In this document: positions 8,150 to 17,666 of the stretch, one piece after another
How positions within the stretch are numbered: the stretch's first letter is position 1
Layout of the letters: each line of letters opens with the position of its first letter
Assembly: GCF_002277815.1 (NCBI RefSeq)
Contig: NZ_NKJI01000002.1
Coordinates: 124,001-188,000 of the forward strand
From: Pseudomonas sp. ERMR1:02
Lineage (GTDB): Bacteria; Pseudomonadota; Gammaproteobacteria; Pseudomonadales; Pseudomonadaceae
DNA length: 64,000 bases
Direction of reading: 5' to 3'
The notes under the pieces: model-generated
Seen by the model: only the letters and a program-made list of their open reading frames with translations
Databases searched by the model: none
Told to the model about the DNA's origin: nothing
Program-made: the position numbers and the translations under genes

Positions 8150-9508
8150 ATGGCCTACGATTTTGACCTTTACGTAATTGGCGCCGGTTCCGGCGGTGTG
8201 CGCGCTGCGCGGTTTGCTGCCGGTTTCGGTGCGAAAGTTGCCGTGGCCGAGAGTCGCTACCTGGGTGGCACCTGTGTAAACGTCGGCTGTGTGCCGAAGA
8301 AATTGCTGGTCTACGGCGCGCATTTCGCCGAGGACTTCGAGCAGGCTTCGGGTTTCGGCTGGAGTCTGGATCAAGCGCAGTTCGACTGGGCGACGCTGAT
8401 CGCCAACAAGGATCGTGAGATCAATCGCCTGAACGGGATTTATCGCAACCTGCTGGTCAACAGCGGTGTGACCCTGCATGAAGGTCACGCCAAAATCATC
8501 GACCCGCATACCGTCGAGATCAATGGTGAGCGCTACAGTGCCAAGAATATCCTGGTCGCGACCGGTGGCTGGCCGCAGATTCCGGAAATTCCGGGGCACG
8601 AACATGCGATCAGTTCCAACCAGGCGTTTTTCCTCAAAGAGCTGCCAAAACGCGTGCTGGTGGTGGGTGGCGGTTACATCGCCGTCGAGTTTGCCGGGAT
8701 TTTCCACGGCCTCGGTGCCCAAACAACGCTTCTCTATCGCGGTGAGTTATTCCTGCGTGGCTTCGACGGTTCCGTGCGCAAGCATTTGCAGGAAGAACTG
8801 ACAAAGCGCGGTATGAATCTGCAATTCAACGCCGACATTGAGCGAATCGACAAACAGGCCGATGGCAGTCTGAAAGTGACGCTCAAGGACGGCCGCCAGC
8901 TGGAAGCCGATTGTGTGTTTTACGCCACGGGTCGGCGTCCGATGCTGGACAATCTCGGACTGGAAAACACCGCGGTCAAACTCGACAAGAAGGGTTTCGT
9001 CGAGGTGGACGAGCAGTATCAAACCGCCGAGCCGTCGATCCTGGCATTGGGCGATGTGATCGGTCGCGTTCAGCTAACGCCAGTGGCACTGGCCGAAGGC
9101 ATGGCGGTTGCTCGACGCTTGTTCAAGCCTGAGCAATACCGCCCCGTGGATTACAAGATGATCCCGACCGCAGTGTTCAGCCTGCCGAACATCGGCACGG
9201 TCGGTTTGACCGAAGAAGAAGCGCGCGATGCCGGGCACGAAGTGGTGATCTACGAAAGCCGTTTCCGTCCGATGAAGCTGACCCTGACCGAATGCCAGGA
9301 GCGCACGCTGATGAAGCTGGTGGTGGATGCCAAAACCGACAAGGTGCTGGGTTGCCACATGGTTGGGCCGGAAGCTGGCGAAATCGTCCAGGGCCTGGCC
9401 ATCGCCTTGAAGGCGGGCGCCACCAAGAGCCACTTCGACGAAACCATCGGCGTACACCCGACGGCCGCCGAAGAGTTCGTCACCATGCGTACGCCGGTCG
9501 CCTTGTAG
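8150..9508 (+). CDS. gor: glutathione-disulfide reductase
   Basis: From the ATG at 8150 (GAGGAG upstream) the protein has 452 residues. The FAD site [15 protein letters not shown], the redox disulfide [13 protein letters not shown] and the NADPH motif [15 protein letters not shown] are all present. The C-terminal dimer-interface motif [10 protein letters not shown] supplies the catalytic histidine. It regenerates reduced glutathione with NADPH. The TAG stop codon lies inside the first arm of a REP element. Confidence 0.97.
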   Translation: MAYDFDLYVIGAGSGGVRAARFAAGFGAKVAVAESRYLGGTCVNVGCVPKKLLVYGAHFAEDFEQASGFGWSLDQAQFDWATLIANKDREINRLNGIYRNLLVNSGVTLHEGHAKIIDPHTVEINGERYSAKNILVATGGWPQIPEIPGHEHAISSNQAFFLKELPKRVLVVGGGYIAVEFAGIFHGLGAQTTLLYRGELFLRGFDGSVRKHLQEELTKRGMNLQFNADIERIDKQADGSLKVTLKDGRQLEADCVFYATGRRPMLDNLGLENTAVKLDKKGFVEVDEQYQTAEPSILALGDVIGRVQLTPVALAEGMAVARRLFKPEQYRPVDYKMIPTAVFSLPNIGTVGLTEEEARDAGHEVVIYESRFRPMKLTLTECQERTLMKLVVDAKTDKVLGCHMVGPEAGEIVQGLAIALKAGATKSHFDETIGVHPTAAEEFVTMRTPVAL

Positions 9509-9603
9509 GAGCGAGCTCGCTCGCGAAAAACTCAAGGGCGCCGCTGGACATCTGACTACACGCGTTATCGTTTACGACCTTCGCGAGCGAGCTCGCTCCT
9601 ACA
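9504..9603. repeat. REP palindrome pair
   Basis: Arms TGTAGGAGCGAGCTCGCTCG and its complement ending GCTCGCTCCTACA flank about 55 nt. The two arms provide the TAG stops of gor (plus strand) and of the convergent KfrA-like gene (minus strand). Confidence 0.9.
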
Positions 9604-10585
9604 GAGGCTTGGTCGCCAGACGTACGCTTTCCTCAAGGTCCGCCTGGGCCTTGGTCAGTTCGATTTCCAGTGACTTGTTGATGTGCAACTGCTCGTCGAC
9701 ATTCTGCTTGAGCGACTGGCTTTCCAGCAGGGCGACGCGCAAGCGTTCCTGGAGGAGGGTGCGTTCGCCGTCAACACGAGTGGTTTGCTCCAGCAGTTGA
9801 TCCTGACGGCTGTTGCTCTGCCTGAGCTGTTCTTGCAACGAACTCAGTTCGCGCAGCGTGCCGCGGTTTTCGGTCAGTAAGCGCTCGTTGTCGCGATGCA
9901 GCTGAGTGATTTCATCCTGGCGCACCAGAGCGCTTTGCTGCGCCTGACGCAACTCCATCTGCAGTTGCTGCACCTGACCTTCATGACGACTGTGTTCCTG
10001 CTCGCGCTGCTCTTTGGCGGCGTTGCGATAGTGCTCGAGCGCGTCGCGCGCATGCAGGTGCTTCTCTTCCAGCGAGCGGATCTGCTCGTCCTTGTCTTGC
10101 AAGCGTAGTTCGAAATCGGCCAGTGCCTGGCTCAGCCCGGCATTGCGGGTTTGCTCGGTCTGCAGCATGGCTCGGGTTTCTTGCAGGGCCTGGGACTCCT
10201 GGGTAAGTGCCAGGCTCTGAATCTCGTACTGCTGATGCAGTTCGGTGTTGGCTTCCTGCGCTTGTGTCAGTTGCGTTTCCAGCGCTTTGCGTTGCTGCTC
10301 GAACTGCTCGCAGGCCTGATCGATCGGCGCTTGTGCCTGCTCCTTCAAGCGTTGCGCCAATCGCGAAACCAGTGCCATCAACTCATCGTCGATGGGCTCG
10401 GACGGTTCTGTTTCTACTGGTTGAGGGTCAACACCCAGTTCCTTCATATACCGATGAATCGTGGTTTTCGAGCCGGTATTGCCCATTTCAATCCGTACTG
10501 CATCGATGCTTGGGTTCTCCCCGCGTGCAAGGATCGCCAAACGCGCAGCTTGCACTACTGCCTTATTTACACCGCCACGGGCCAT
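9599..10585 (-). CDS. KfrA-like DNA-binding coiled-coil protein
   Basis: The start at 10585 (MARGGVNKAVVQAAR) gives 328 residues. The longer frame to 10642 reads through a palindromic probable operator and is rejected. Residues 1-60 resemble the KfrA N-terminal DNA-binding domain (GNTGSKTTIHRYMKELG). Residues about 70-320 are a long coiled coil rich in Q, E, L and R heptads. KfrA is a plasmid-borne repressor/nucleoid-like protein. The gene is divergent from an integrase across 176 bp, so it may regulate that promoter. The stop codon is in a REP. Confidence 0.8.
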   Translation of the reverse strand: MARGGVNKAVVQAARLAILARGENPSIDAVRIEMGNTGSKTTIHRYMKELGVDPQPVETEPSEPIDDELMALVSRLAQRLKEQAQAPIDQACEQFEQQRKALETQLTQAQEANTELHQQYEIQSLALTQESQALQETRAMLQTEQTRNAGLSQALADFELRLQDKDEQIRSLEEKHLHARDALEHYRNAAKEQREQEHSRHEGQVQQLQMELRQAQQSALVRQDEITQLHRDNERLLTENRGTLRELSSLQEQLRQSNSRQDQLLEQTTRVDGERTLLQERLRVALLESQSLKQNVDEQLHINKSLEIELTKAQADLEESVRLATKPL

Positions 10586-10608
10586 GACTTCTCCTATGAT
10601 TTCGTTGT

Positions 10609-10622
10609 GTGGTACGTACCAC
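10609..10622. promoter_or_regulatory. 14-bp perfect palindrome, candidate operator
   Basis: GTGGTACGTACCAC lies in the intergenic region between the divergent KfrA-like gene and the integrase, 24 bp upstream of the KfrA-like ATG. KfrA-type proteins autoregulate through palindromes, so this is a plausible operator. That link is inference. Confidence 0.45.
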
Positions 10623-10761
10623 TGAAATACACATTGTACCATCCATGCTAAAAAGTTAAATACGGTTAGTTATTAACACGGGATATACTGGTATTACCCA
10701 TGTGAAGAGCCGAAATCGGGTTTCGGCCTGTAAAAGCGGTACGCATTCGAGAGTTGACCCC

Positions 10762-11721
10762 ATGACCGAGCTGGATCGTTACCTGCAAGCCGCGACGCGC
10801 GACAACACCCGTCGCAGCTATCGCGCGGCCATCGAACACTTCGAGGTAACCTGGGGTGGTTTCCTGCCGGCCACCAGCGATAGCGTTGCGCGCTATCTGG
10901 TCGCTCATGCAGGCGTGCTGTCGATCAATACTTTGAAGTTGCGTTTGTCGGCGCTGGCGCAGTGGCATAACAGTCAGGGCTTCGCCGACCCGACCAAGGC
11001 GCCGGTGGTGCGCAAGGTGTTCAAGGGCATTCGTGCGTTGCATCCGGCCCAGGAAAAACAGGCCGAGCCTTTGCAGCTTCAGCATTTGGAGCAAGTGATT
11101 GACTCGCTGGAGCGGGAGGCGACAACGGCCTTGGCTCAGGGCGACAGGCCGGGATTACTGCGAGCAAAGCGCGATACCGCCCTGATACTGCTGGGCTTCT
11201 GGCGCGGTTTTCGTAGCGATGAGTTGTGTCGTGTGCAGGTGGAGCATGTGCTAGCGAGCGCCGGTTCAGGCATCACCTTGTATTTGCCACGAAGCAAAAG
11301 TGACCGCGAAAACCTCGGCAAGACCTACCAGACGCCAGCCCTGCAGCGGTTATGCCCGGTGCAGGCATACATCGCGTGGATCAGCGAAGCCGCTTTGGTG
11401 CGCGGACCGGTTTTTCGCGGGATTGATCGTTGGGGTCACTTGAGCGAAGAGGGCCTGCACGCCAACAGCGTGATTCCGTTGTTGCGCCAGGCGTTTGGGC
11501 GCGCAGGGATTGCGGCCGAGCACTACACCAGCCACTCCTTGCGCCGTGGGTTTGCCACCTGGGCGCATCAGAGCGGCTGGGACTTGAAGTCGCTGATGAG
11601 CTACGTGGGCTGGAAAGACATGAAGTCTGCGATGCGTTACATCGAGGCCGGTCCTTTTCTTGGCATGACCCGTCTCGCCGAAAAACTCTGTAGGAGCGAG
11701 CCTGCTCGCGATGGACGCTAA
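10762..11721 (+). CDS. tyrosine-type site-specific integrase
   Basis: The 319-residue protein (start MTELDRYLQAATRDNTR) has a SAM-like N-terminal core-binding domain and a catalytic domain. Catalytic residues are visible: Arg in FWRGFRSDELC, HSLRRGFATW (His-x-x-Arg), the Trp of YVGWKDMKS and the nucleophile Tyr in MRYIEAG. The last about ten residues (CRSEPARDGR) are encoded by a REP element, so the native C-terminus may have been replaced. No phage genes or att repeats are seen nearby. The pairing with a KfrA-like gene suggests a domesticated recombinase. Confidence 0.85.
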   Translation: MTELDRYLQAATRDNTRRSYRAAIEHFEVTWGGFLPATSDSVARYLVAHAGVLSINTLKLRLSALAQWHNSQGFADPTKAPVVRKVFKGIRALHPAQEKQAEPLQLQHLEQVIDSLEREATTALAQGDRPGLLRAKRDTALILLGFWRGFRSDELCRVQVEHVLASAGSGITLYLPRSKSDRENLGKTYQTPALQRLCPVQAYIAWISEAALVRGPVFRGIDRWGHLSEEGLHANSVIPLLRQAFGRAGIAAEHYTSHSLRRGFATWAHQSGWDLKSLMSYVGWKDMKSAMRYIEAGPFLGMTRLAEKLCRSEPARDGR

Positions 11722-11788
11722 CGATAACGCGTGCTTTCTGAAAACACGCGTCACCTGCAAGTCCATCGCGAGCAAGCTCGCTCCTACA
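11689..11788. repeat. REP palindrome pair
   Basis: TGTAGGAGCGAGCCTGCTCG and its inverted arm ending GCTCGCTCCTACA. The first arm is read as the last codons of the integrase. Confidence 0.9.
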
Positions 11789-11938
11789 GAGAGTTCCTGC
11801 AGATCGTTTTCTTCTATTAATACTGTTGGCTAATAGCGAAAGCCAATCAGCAGCATCAGGTTTACCAATGGGCCAACCGTCCGTCGAGTGGGTAGAGTTC
11901 ACTCCATCAACTTCACAACCCCTGACGGAGAGTCAACG

Positions 11939-12501
11939 ATGCCTATCATCAACAGCCAAGTTAAACCGTTCAAAGCGACCGCCTACAAAACGGCGACTTC
12001 GTGCAAGTGTCGGACGCTGACCTGAAAGGCAAGTGGTCGGTGGTTTTCTTCTACCCAGCCGACTTCACCTTCGTTTGCCCAACCGAGCTGGAAGACCTGG
12101 CCGACAACTACGACGCATTCCAGAAGCTGGGCGTCGAAATTTACAGCGTTTCCACTGACACTCACTTCGCCCACGCTGCCTGGCACAACACTTCGCCGGC
12201 CATCGGCAAGATTCAGTACACCATGATCGGCGACCCGACTCACGCCATCTCCCGCAACTTCGACGTGCTGATCGAAGAAGCTGGTCTGGCCGACCGTGGC
12301 ACCTTCGTGATCAACCCTGAAGGCCAGATCAAAATCGTCGAGCTGAACGACGGCGGTGTGGGTCGTGACGCTTCCGAGCTGCTGCGCAAAATCAAGGCTG
12401 CCCAGTACGTTGCTGCTCACCCTGGTCAGGTTTGCCCAGCCAAGTGGAAAGAAGGCGAGGCTACTTTGGCTCCGTCCCTGGACCTGGTCGGCAAGATCTA
12501 A
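11939..12501 (+). CDS. ahpC: alkyl hydroperoxide reductase subunit C, 1-nt frameshift
   Basis: The N-terminus [17 protein letters not shown] starts at 11939 behind GGAG. The frame breaks at an AAAA run (11987-11990). Restoring a fifth A gives [18 protein letters not shown] and continues in frame to the stop at 12501, about 187 residues, normal for AhpC. The peroxidatic Cys is in FTFVCPTEL and the resolving Cys in GQVCPAKW. As written only an N-truncated frame from GTG 12001 is open. AhpC reduces peroxides using AhpF as electron donor. A terminator and ahpF follow. Confidence 0.93.
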
Positions 12502-12567
12502 GTCTGTGACGCGCAACTCAGGGCGGAACTCCGCACCTTGCAAGTAAGCTGCACCGCCCAATAAAAA

Positions 12568-12600
12568 CGCCCGGGCGAGATTCGCTCGGGCGTTTTTTTT
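12568..12600 (+). terminator. rho-independent terminator between ahpC and ahpF
   Basis: GC-rich stem CGCCCGGGCGA / TCGCTCGGGCG followed by eight Ts. It may attenuate ahpF relative to ahpC. Confidence 0.9.
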
Positions 12601-12626
12601 CGAATTCAAAAAAGGAAATCGCCCGT

Positions 12627-14189
12627 ATGTTGGACGCCAATCTCAAAGCCCAGTTGAAATCGTACCTGGAACGGGTCACCCAGCCGATCGAGATCGTTGC
12701 TTCTCTCGACGACGGTGCGAAATCCCGGGAAATGCTCGAACTGCTGAAAGACGTTGCCAGTCTTTCCACCCAAATTACCTTGCTCGATAACGGGGATGAT
12801 TCACGCAAGCCATCGTTTTCGATCAATCGCCCGGGAGCCGATATCAGCCTGCGTTTCGCCGGCATCCCGATGGGCCACGAATTTACTTCGCTGGTGCTGG
12901 CCTTGCTGCAAGTCGGCGGCCACCCCTCGAAGGCCAGTGTCGAAGTCATTGAACAAATCCGTTCGCTCAAAGGCGAGTTCAACTTCGAAACCTACTTCTC
13001 GCTGTCATGCCAGAACTGCCCGGACGTGGTCCAGGCGCTGAACCTGATGGCCGTGCTCAACCCGAACATCCGTCACGTCGCCATCGACGGCGCGCTGTTC
13101 CAGGCGGAAGTCGATGAGCGCCAGATCATGGCCGTGCCAAGCATCTACCTTAATGGTGTGAACTTCGGTCAGGGCCGCATGGGCCTGGAAGAAATCATCG
13201 CCAAGATCGATACGAGTGGCATCGAGCGTCAGGCAGAGAAGATCAGCGCCAAGCAAGCGTTTGACGTGTTGGTGGTCGGCGGTGGCCCGGCCGGTGCTTC
13301 GGCGGCGATCTACGCTGCCCGTAAAGGCATTCGTACCGGTGTCGCGGCTGAGCGTTTTGGTGGCCAGGTGCTGGACACCATGGCCATCGAAAACTTCATT
13401 TCCGTACAGGAAACCGAAGGGCCAAAACTGGCCGTGGCGCTGGAAGAACACGTCAAGCAGTACGACGTGGACATCATGAACCTGCAACGTGCCGACAAGT
13501 TGGTGCCGGGCACTAACGGCGAGCTGCATGAAATCCACTTCGCCAGCGGTGCGAAACTCAAAGCCAGGACCGTGATCCTCGCGACCGGCGCGCGGTGGCG
13601 TGAAATGAATGTGCCGGGTGAGCAGCAATACCGTAACAAAGGAGTGGCGTACTGCCCGCACTGTGACGGCCCGCTGTTCAAAGGCAAGCGTGTGGCGGTG
13701 ATTGGCGGCGGTAACTCCGGTGTCGAAGCGGCCATCGACCTGGCCGGTATCGTGTCCCATGTCACGCTGCTGGAATTCGACGTGCAATTGCGCGCCGACG
13801 CGGTGTTGCAGCGCAAATTGCACAGCCTGCCGAATGTCACCGTGATCACCAGTGCACAAACCACTGAAGTGACCGGCGATGGACAGAAGGTCAACGGCTT
13901 GCGCTACAAGGATCGTCAGACCGACGAACTGCGTACCGTGGAGCTGGAAGGGATCTTCGTGCAAATCGGTTTGTTGCCGAATACCGATTGGCTCAAGGGC
14001 ACCATCGAGTTGTCGCCGCGCGGCGAGATCATCGTCGATGCCCGTGGTGAAACCTCGACACCTGGCGTGTTCGCCGCCGGAGACGTGACCACCGTGCCGT
14101 ACAAGCAGATTGTGATCGCGGTGGGCGAGGGCGCCAAGGCTTCCCTGAGCGCATTCGATCACTTGATCCGCACGTCAGCCCCGGCATAA
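12627..14189 (+). CDS. ahpF: alkyl hydroperoxide reductase subunit F
   Basis: The 520-residue flavoprotein has the N-terminal double thioredoxin-fold domain with SCQNCPDVV (about residue 130). FAD ([17 protein letters not shown], about 215) and NADPH ([16 protein letters not shown], about 355) motifs follow, and the redox disulfide is CPHCDGP (about 345). It passes electrons from NAD(P)H to AhpC. The intact frame contrasts with the broken ahpC just upstream, from which it is separated by a terminator. Confidence 0.97.
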   Translation: MLDANLKAQLKSYLERVTQPIEIVASLDDGAKSREMLELLKDVASLSTQITLLDNGDDSRKPSFSINRPGADISLRFAGIPMGHEFTSLVLALLQVGGHPSKASVEVIEQIRSLKGEFNFETYFSLSCQNCPDVVQALNLMAVLNPNIRHVAIDGALFQAEVDERQIMAVPSIYLNGVNFGQGRMGLEEIIAKIDTSGIERQAEKISAKQAFDVLVVGGGPAGASAAIYAARKGIRTGVAAERFGGQVLDTMAIENFISVQETEGPKLAVALEEHVKQYDVDIMNLQRADKLVPGTNGELHEIHFASGAKLKARTVILATGARWREMNVPGEQQYRNKGVAYCPHCDGPLFKGKRVAVIGGGNSGVEAAIDLAGIVSHVTLLEFDVQLRADAVLQRKLHSLPNVTVITSAQTTEVTGDGQKVNGLRYKDRQTDELRTVELEGIFVQIGLLPNTDWLKGTIELSPRGEIIVDARGETSTPGVFAAGDVTTVPYKQIVIAVGEGAKASLSAFDHLIRTSAPA

Positions 14190-14215
14190 ACGCCGACGCT
14201 GAAAACACAAAACCT

Positions 14216-14315
14216 TGTAGGAGCGAGCTTGCTCGCGATGGTCGTCAACGATAACGCTGGTTGGCAGAGATCCCGCGGCGTTCTCAGGTTCATCGCGAGC
14301 AAGCTCGCTCCTACA
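14216..14315. repeat. REP palindrome pair
   Basis: TGTAGGAGCGAGCTTGCTCG and its inverted arm, between the ahpF stop and its terminator. Confidence 0.9.
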
Positions 14316-14321
14316 GAGAAA

Positions 14322-14350
14322 AACCCCATGAGCGATCATGGGGTTTTTTG
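14322..14350 (+). terminator. rho-independent terminator behind ahpF; group II intron target
   Basis: AAAAACCCCATGAGCGATCATGGGGTTTTTT. The group II intron begins within a few bases of the T run. Confidence 0.88.
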
Positions 14351-14353
14351 TGG

Positions 14354-16273
14354 GTGCGCCAGGCATGGCGCGTTGCGCGCAAGCGCAACCAGCTTGGCTG
14401 TGGTGGCCTCGCTGGTGACTTGGAGGTGAAAGTCCTCTACACACCCGGCAAGGGGAAGTGTTAGCCAGAGGCAAGGGTGTCGCGGGTGACCGCGAATCTG
14501 AAGGAAGCCCGAGGCAAAATGCTGGCCTGACGAACAGGAAGCGGATAGAGGCGGCGCAGCGGGGTAAGGCGGCCCAAACCGTCAAAGCCCAATACTTGCA
14601 CGGAACGCTGCGACGTAGATCCGACAGGCATAAGCAGGAAGGTCGCGCGAATCACCCTGGGAGATCTGCACGTTTGCCACTGTGCTACCGCGCGTCGAGA
14701 GGCGACGGGATGAGCGTGCAGAAGTCAGCCGAAGCCGTAGTAAGTGACGAATAACCCCGTCGCCAAGGGCCGAACAGGTTATGCCGCCAGTAGGCGTCAA
14801 AGTCTCGTTGAATACCGAAATGCAGAAATTTCTCCCAGGGAAGACTGTTACCCCGAGTCCCGGACAGTATCCGAGGATAACGGCTGGCAGCGCAAAGGTA
14901 TCGGCGGCGTCTGTGACGTGGACGAACGCGGAGTCGGACATGCTTATGGAACGGGTGCTTGCACCGGCTAATCTTAGGCGTGCGTATAAACGCGTGGTCA
15001 GCAACAAGGGCGCGCCGGGTGCCGATGGCATGACGGTCGACGACTTGGCGAACTACGTGAAACAGTATTGGCCGATCCTCAAGGCACGGTTGCTGGCCGG
15101 CGAGTATCACCCGCAAGGTGTGCGCGCCGTCGACATCCCCAAACCTAAAGGTGGAACACGGCAACTGGGTATTCCCAATGTCGTGGATCGCCTGATCCAG
15201 CAGGCACTGCTGCAACAGCTCACGCCGATTTTCGATCCTCTGTTCTCGGATTACAGCTACGGTTTTCGTCCGGGCAGAAGCGCTCATCAAGCCATTGAAA
15301 CTGCTCGCGGTCATGTGGCGGCAGGGCATCGCTGGTGCGTGGAACTGGATCTTGAGAAGTTCTTTGATCGGGTTAATCACGACATCCTGATGGCTTACGT
15401 GGCGCGTCAAATCGAAGATAAGCGCGTGCTCAAGTTGATCCGTCGTTACTTCGAAGCGGGAACGATGTCAGGCGGTATTGCCAGCCGACGGCAGGAGGGG
15501 ACGCCGCAAGGCGGCCCGCTCTCGCCGTTGCTGTCGAACATCCTGCTCAACGAACTCGACCGCGAGCTGGAACGACGGGGCTATCGATTCGTACGCTATG
15601 CCGACGATGCGAACATCTATGTGTGCAGTCGTCGTGCTGGTGAACGAGTGATGAGAAGTGTTGAGCGCTTCCTGAATCAGCGCCTGAAACTGACGCTGAA
15701 CCGGGAAAAGAGCCGTGTGGCGCGGCCCTGGGTCTGTGATTACTTGGGCTATGGGATGAGCTGGCATCAACAGCCGAGGCTGAGAGTGGCGACGACGAGT
15801 CTGGGTCGCTTGCGCGGCCGACTCAGAGATCTGCTGCGCAGAGCACGAGGCCACAAGATGGCGAATATCATCGAGCGGATAAACCCCGTGCTACGCGGAT
15901 GGGCTGGCTACTTCAAGCTGAGCCAGAGCAAGCGGCCACTTGAGGAACTGGACGGCTGGGTGCGGCACAAGCTTCGTTGTGTCGTCTGGCGTCAATGGAA
16001 GCGGCCCTTTACAAGGGCGCGCAACTTGATACGTCTGGGACTCAATGAAGCGCGGGCGTGGAAATCGGCAGTCAATGGCCGAGGCCCATGGTGGAACTCG
16101 GGAGCGCCCCATATGAATCAGGCGCTACCGAAGAAGCTGTGGGATCGACTCGGGTTAGTCTCGGTACTGGATACGATAAACCGGCTTAGCCGCATAGCTT
16201 GAACCGCCGTATACGGAACCGTATGTACGGTGGTGTGAGAGGACGGCGGCTGTGAGGCCGCCTCCTACTCGAT
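14354..16273 (+). mobile_element. group II intron, probably class C, inserted behind a terminator
   Basis: The likely 5' end is GTGCGCC at 14354, a group II consensus start, 4 bases after a terminator T run. A structured region of about 400 nt precedes the reverse transcriptase gene. After the gene, domain V folds as ACCGCCGTA / TACGGTGGT (about 16203-16234). A domain VI stem GGCGGC / GCCGCC leads to a 3' end near CTACTCGAT (16265-16273). Insertion immediately 3' of a rho-independent terminator, in the same orientation, is the hallmark of class C introns. Boundaries are estimates to within a few bases. Confidence 0.85.
14781..16202 (+). CDS. ltrA: group II intron reverse transcriptase/maturase
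   Basis: The 473-residue protein carries RT motifs in order: NKGAPGADGMTVDDL, IPKPKGGTRQLGIPNVVDR, FRPGRSAHQA, the RT5 catalytic motif RYADDANIYV and a maturase X domain with LRGWAGYFKL. No HNH endonuclease domain follows; the end GRGPWWNSGAPHMNQALPK is typical of class C maturases. It promotes splicing and reverse-transcribes the intron into new sites. An internal ATG at 14820 is an alternative start. The gene appears intact, so the intron could be active. Confidence 0.92.
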   Translation: MPPVGVKVSLNTEMQKFLPGKTVTPSPGQYPRITAGSAKVSAASVTWTNAESDMLMERVLAPANLRRAYKRVVSNKGAPGADGMTVDDLANYVKQYWPILKARLLAGEYHPQGVRAVDIPKPKGGTRQLGIPNVVDRLIQQALLQQLTPIFDPLFSDYSYGFRPGRSAHQAIETARGHVAAGHRWCVELDLEKFFDRVNHDILMAYVARQIEDKRVLKLIRRYFEAGTMSGGIASRRQEGTPQGGPLSPLLSNILLNELDRELERRGYRFVRYADDANIYVCSRRAGERVMRSVERFLNQRLKLTLNREKSRVARPWVCDYLGYGMSWHQQPRLRVATTSLGRLRGRLRDLLRRARGHKMANIIERINPVLRGWAGYFKLSQSKRPLEELDGWVRHKLRCVVWRQWKRPFTRARNLIRLGLNEARAWKSAVNGRGPWWNSGAPHMNQALPKKLWDRLGLVSVLDTINRLSRIA

Positions 16274-16300
16274 CTCCCTCACTGGGTCTGTGTTGGGGGC

Positions 16301-16822
16301 TTACAGCGGTGCTGGCTGGATGATCTCGACCCAATACGCATCCGGGTCCTTGATGAACGCCAGGCTCTTCATGCGGCCGTCGTTCAGGCGTTTCTGGAAG
16401 TCGCAGCCCAGTGCCTCAAAGCGCTCACACGCAGCGACGATGTCCGGGACCGAGATGCAGATGTGGCCAAAGCCGCGGGGGTCGGTGTTGCCGTTGTGGT
16501 AGGCGAAGTCCGGGTCGTTCTCGGTGCCGTGGTTGTGGGTCAGCTCGAGGATGCCGGGGATCGATTTCATCCACTCGGTGCGCGCGCCGGCATCGGCCGG
16601 GATCTGGTTTTTATCGACGAGCGCGAGGAAGTACAGGCTGAATTCGGCTTCCGGGAAGTCGCGCTTTTCCACCAGGGAAAAACCGAGGATGCGCGTGTAG
16701 AAGTCCAAAGACCTGGTGATGTCTTTAACCCGAAGCATGGTGTGGTTGAAGACAAATTGTTGAGTCGCAGTGTCTGGTTGTGCGGTGACGCCGGGGAAAC
16801 TGTTCAGGTCGTGCAGGCTCAT
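16301..16822 (-). CDS. gloA: lactoylglutathione lyase (glyoxalase I)
   Basis: The 173-residue protein has the glyoxalase fold with metal ligands in NHTMLRV (His), LELTHNHG (Glu), GFGHICIS (His) and YWVEIIQ (Glu). The phrase DFYTRILGFSLVEKRDFPEA is diagnostic. It isomerises the hemithioacetal of methylglyoxal and glutathione to S-lactoylglutathione. The group II intron ends 28 bp beyond its stop codon, so the gene is intact, but its downstream region was changed by the insertion. Confidence 0.95.
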   Translation of the reverse strand: MSLHDLNSFPGVTAQPDTATQQFVFNHTMLRVKDITRSLDFYTRILGFSLVEKRDFPEAEFSLYFLALVDKNQIPADAGARTEWMKSIPGILELTHNHGTENDPDFAYHNGNTDPRGFGHICISVPDIVAACERFEALGCDFQKRLNDGRMKSLAFIKDPDAYWVEIIQPAPL

Positions 16823-16960
16823 GGGCCCTCCGGAAAATATGCGGGGCTATCGATGACGGCAATGATACGCAAGGGTTCGGACATCACCAAACCCTAAGCG
16901 GCGGCTATTGCCTGACAGCCGGTCAAGGATCAGACTTTACGGCTCAAACTTTGAGTGTTT

Positions 16961-17491
16961 ATGGCAATGATTCGATTTGGTGCATCGGTGTTCGTTCTGG
17001 TTGGCATGCTGTCAGGAGTTGCCTTCGCTCACGCCGAGGCGCCAGTCATGACCTGGCCCGCCGGCTGGCAGGTCGAAGAGATTGCGCAAGGCGATGCCTC
17101 ATCCGGTGTTTCTCGCCAGCGAGCGGTGAAAAACGACGAGGGTGGCACGCCGGTTCTGGTGATGGAACTGACCATGACACAGGTCCAAAGCGGTCATCAG
17201 GTGAACCTTGAAGGCGTGTTGCTGGAAATGCGCAAGTCAGTGCAGAAAGACTTTTTCAAGGGCGGCTATCAAAGTGTCTGCACCCGGATTCATCCGACTA
17301 CCCTGAGCCGATTATCGGCGCTGGAAACCACTTGCACCATCACGCAAAACGGCCGCCATGTGCTTTCTCAAACATTGGTCGCTGCTGTGGACGGCGATAA
17401 AGCCTACGTTCTTTCCTACGCGGGGCAGGCTGAAGCTTATAAGGCCAGCAAGGATGAAATAGAGGCGGCGCGAAACGCCTTGAAACTTTAA
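16961..17491 (+). CDS. DUF4946 domain-containing secreted protein
   Basis: From the ATG at 16961 the protein has 176 residues with a Sec signal peptide (MAMIRFGASVFVLVGML, cleavage near AFAHA). The mature part begins with the family's TWPAGWQVEEI motif and contains two cysteines (SVCTRIH, TTCTIT) probably disulfide-bonded in the periplasm. No activity is known for the family. It ends ahead of a bidirectional terminator shared with the convergent mvaT-family gene. Confidence 0.75.
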   Translation: MAMIRFGASVFVLVGMLSGVAFAHAEAPVMTWPAGWQVEEIAQGDASSGVSRQRAVKNDEGGTPVLVMELTMTQVQSGHQVNLEGVLLEMRKSVQKDFFKGGYQSVCTRIHPTTLSRLSALETTCTITQNGRHVLSQTLVAAVDGDKAYVLSYAGQAEAYKASKDEIEAARNALKL

Positions 17492-17622
17492 CTGAAGACT
17501 TTAGTAGCTGCAGGCTTTGCGCTGGTACCGAAATATTTAGATACCCAAACGGATTAAACACAAAGTTAGTCAGCAAGTAGTGAGTTGATCGGCCAATATC
17601 GTTGCATTTAGATGGTGTTCAT

Positions 17623-17655
17623 GAAAAAGCCCTGCATTGGCAGGGCTTTTTTTTT
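17623..17655. terminator. bidirectional rho-independent terminator
   Basis: AAAAAGCCCTGCATTGGCAGGGCTTTTTTTTT between the converging DUF4946 and mvaT-family genes, with A and T runs on both sides. Confidence 0.9.
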
Positions 17656-17666
17656 AGCGTGAGTGC

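Noticed and set aside
7166..8722. 518-codon minus-strand ORF
   Set aside because: It lies antisense to galU and the start of gor, which have full domain evidence; it is a high-GC codon-bias shadow with no family signature.
13005..14162. 385-codon minus-strand ORF
   Set aside because: Antisense shadow of ahpF.
10762..16273. A genomic island bounded by the integrase and ending after the group II intron
   Set aside because: Core genes ahpC and ahpF lie between them and no att-like direct repeats or tRNA gene are seen.
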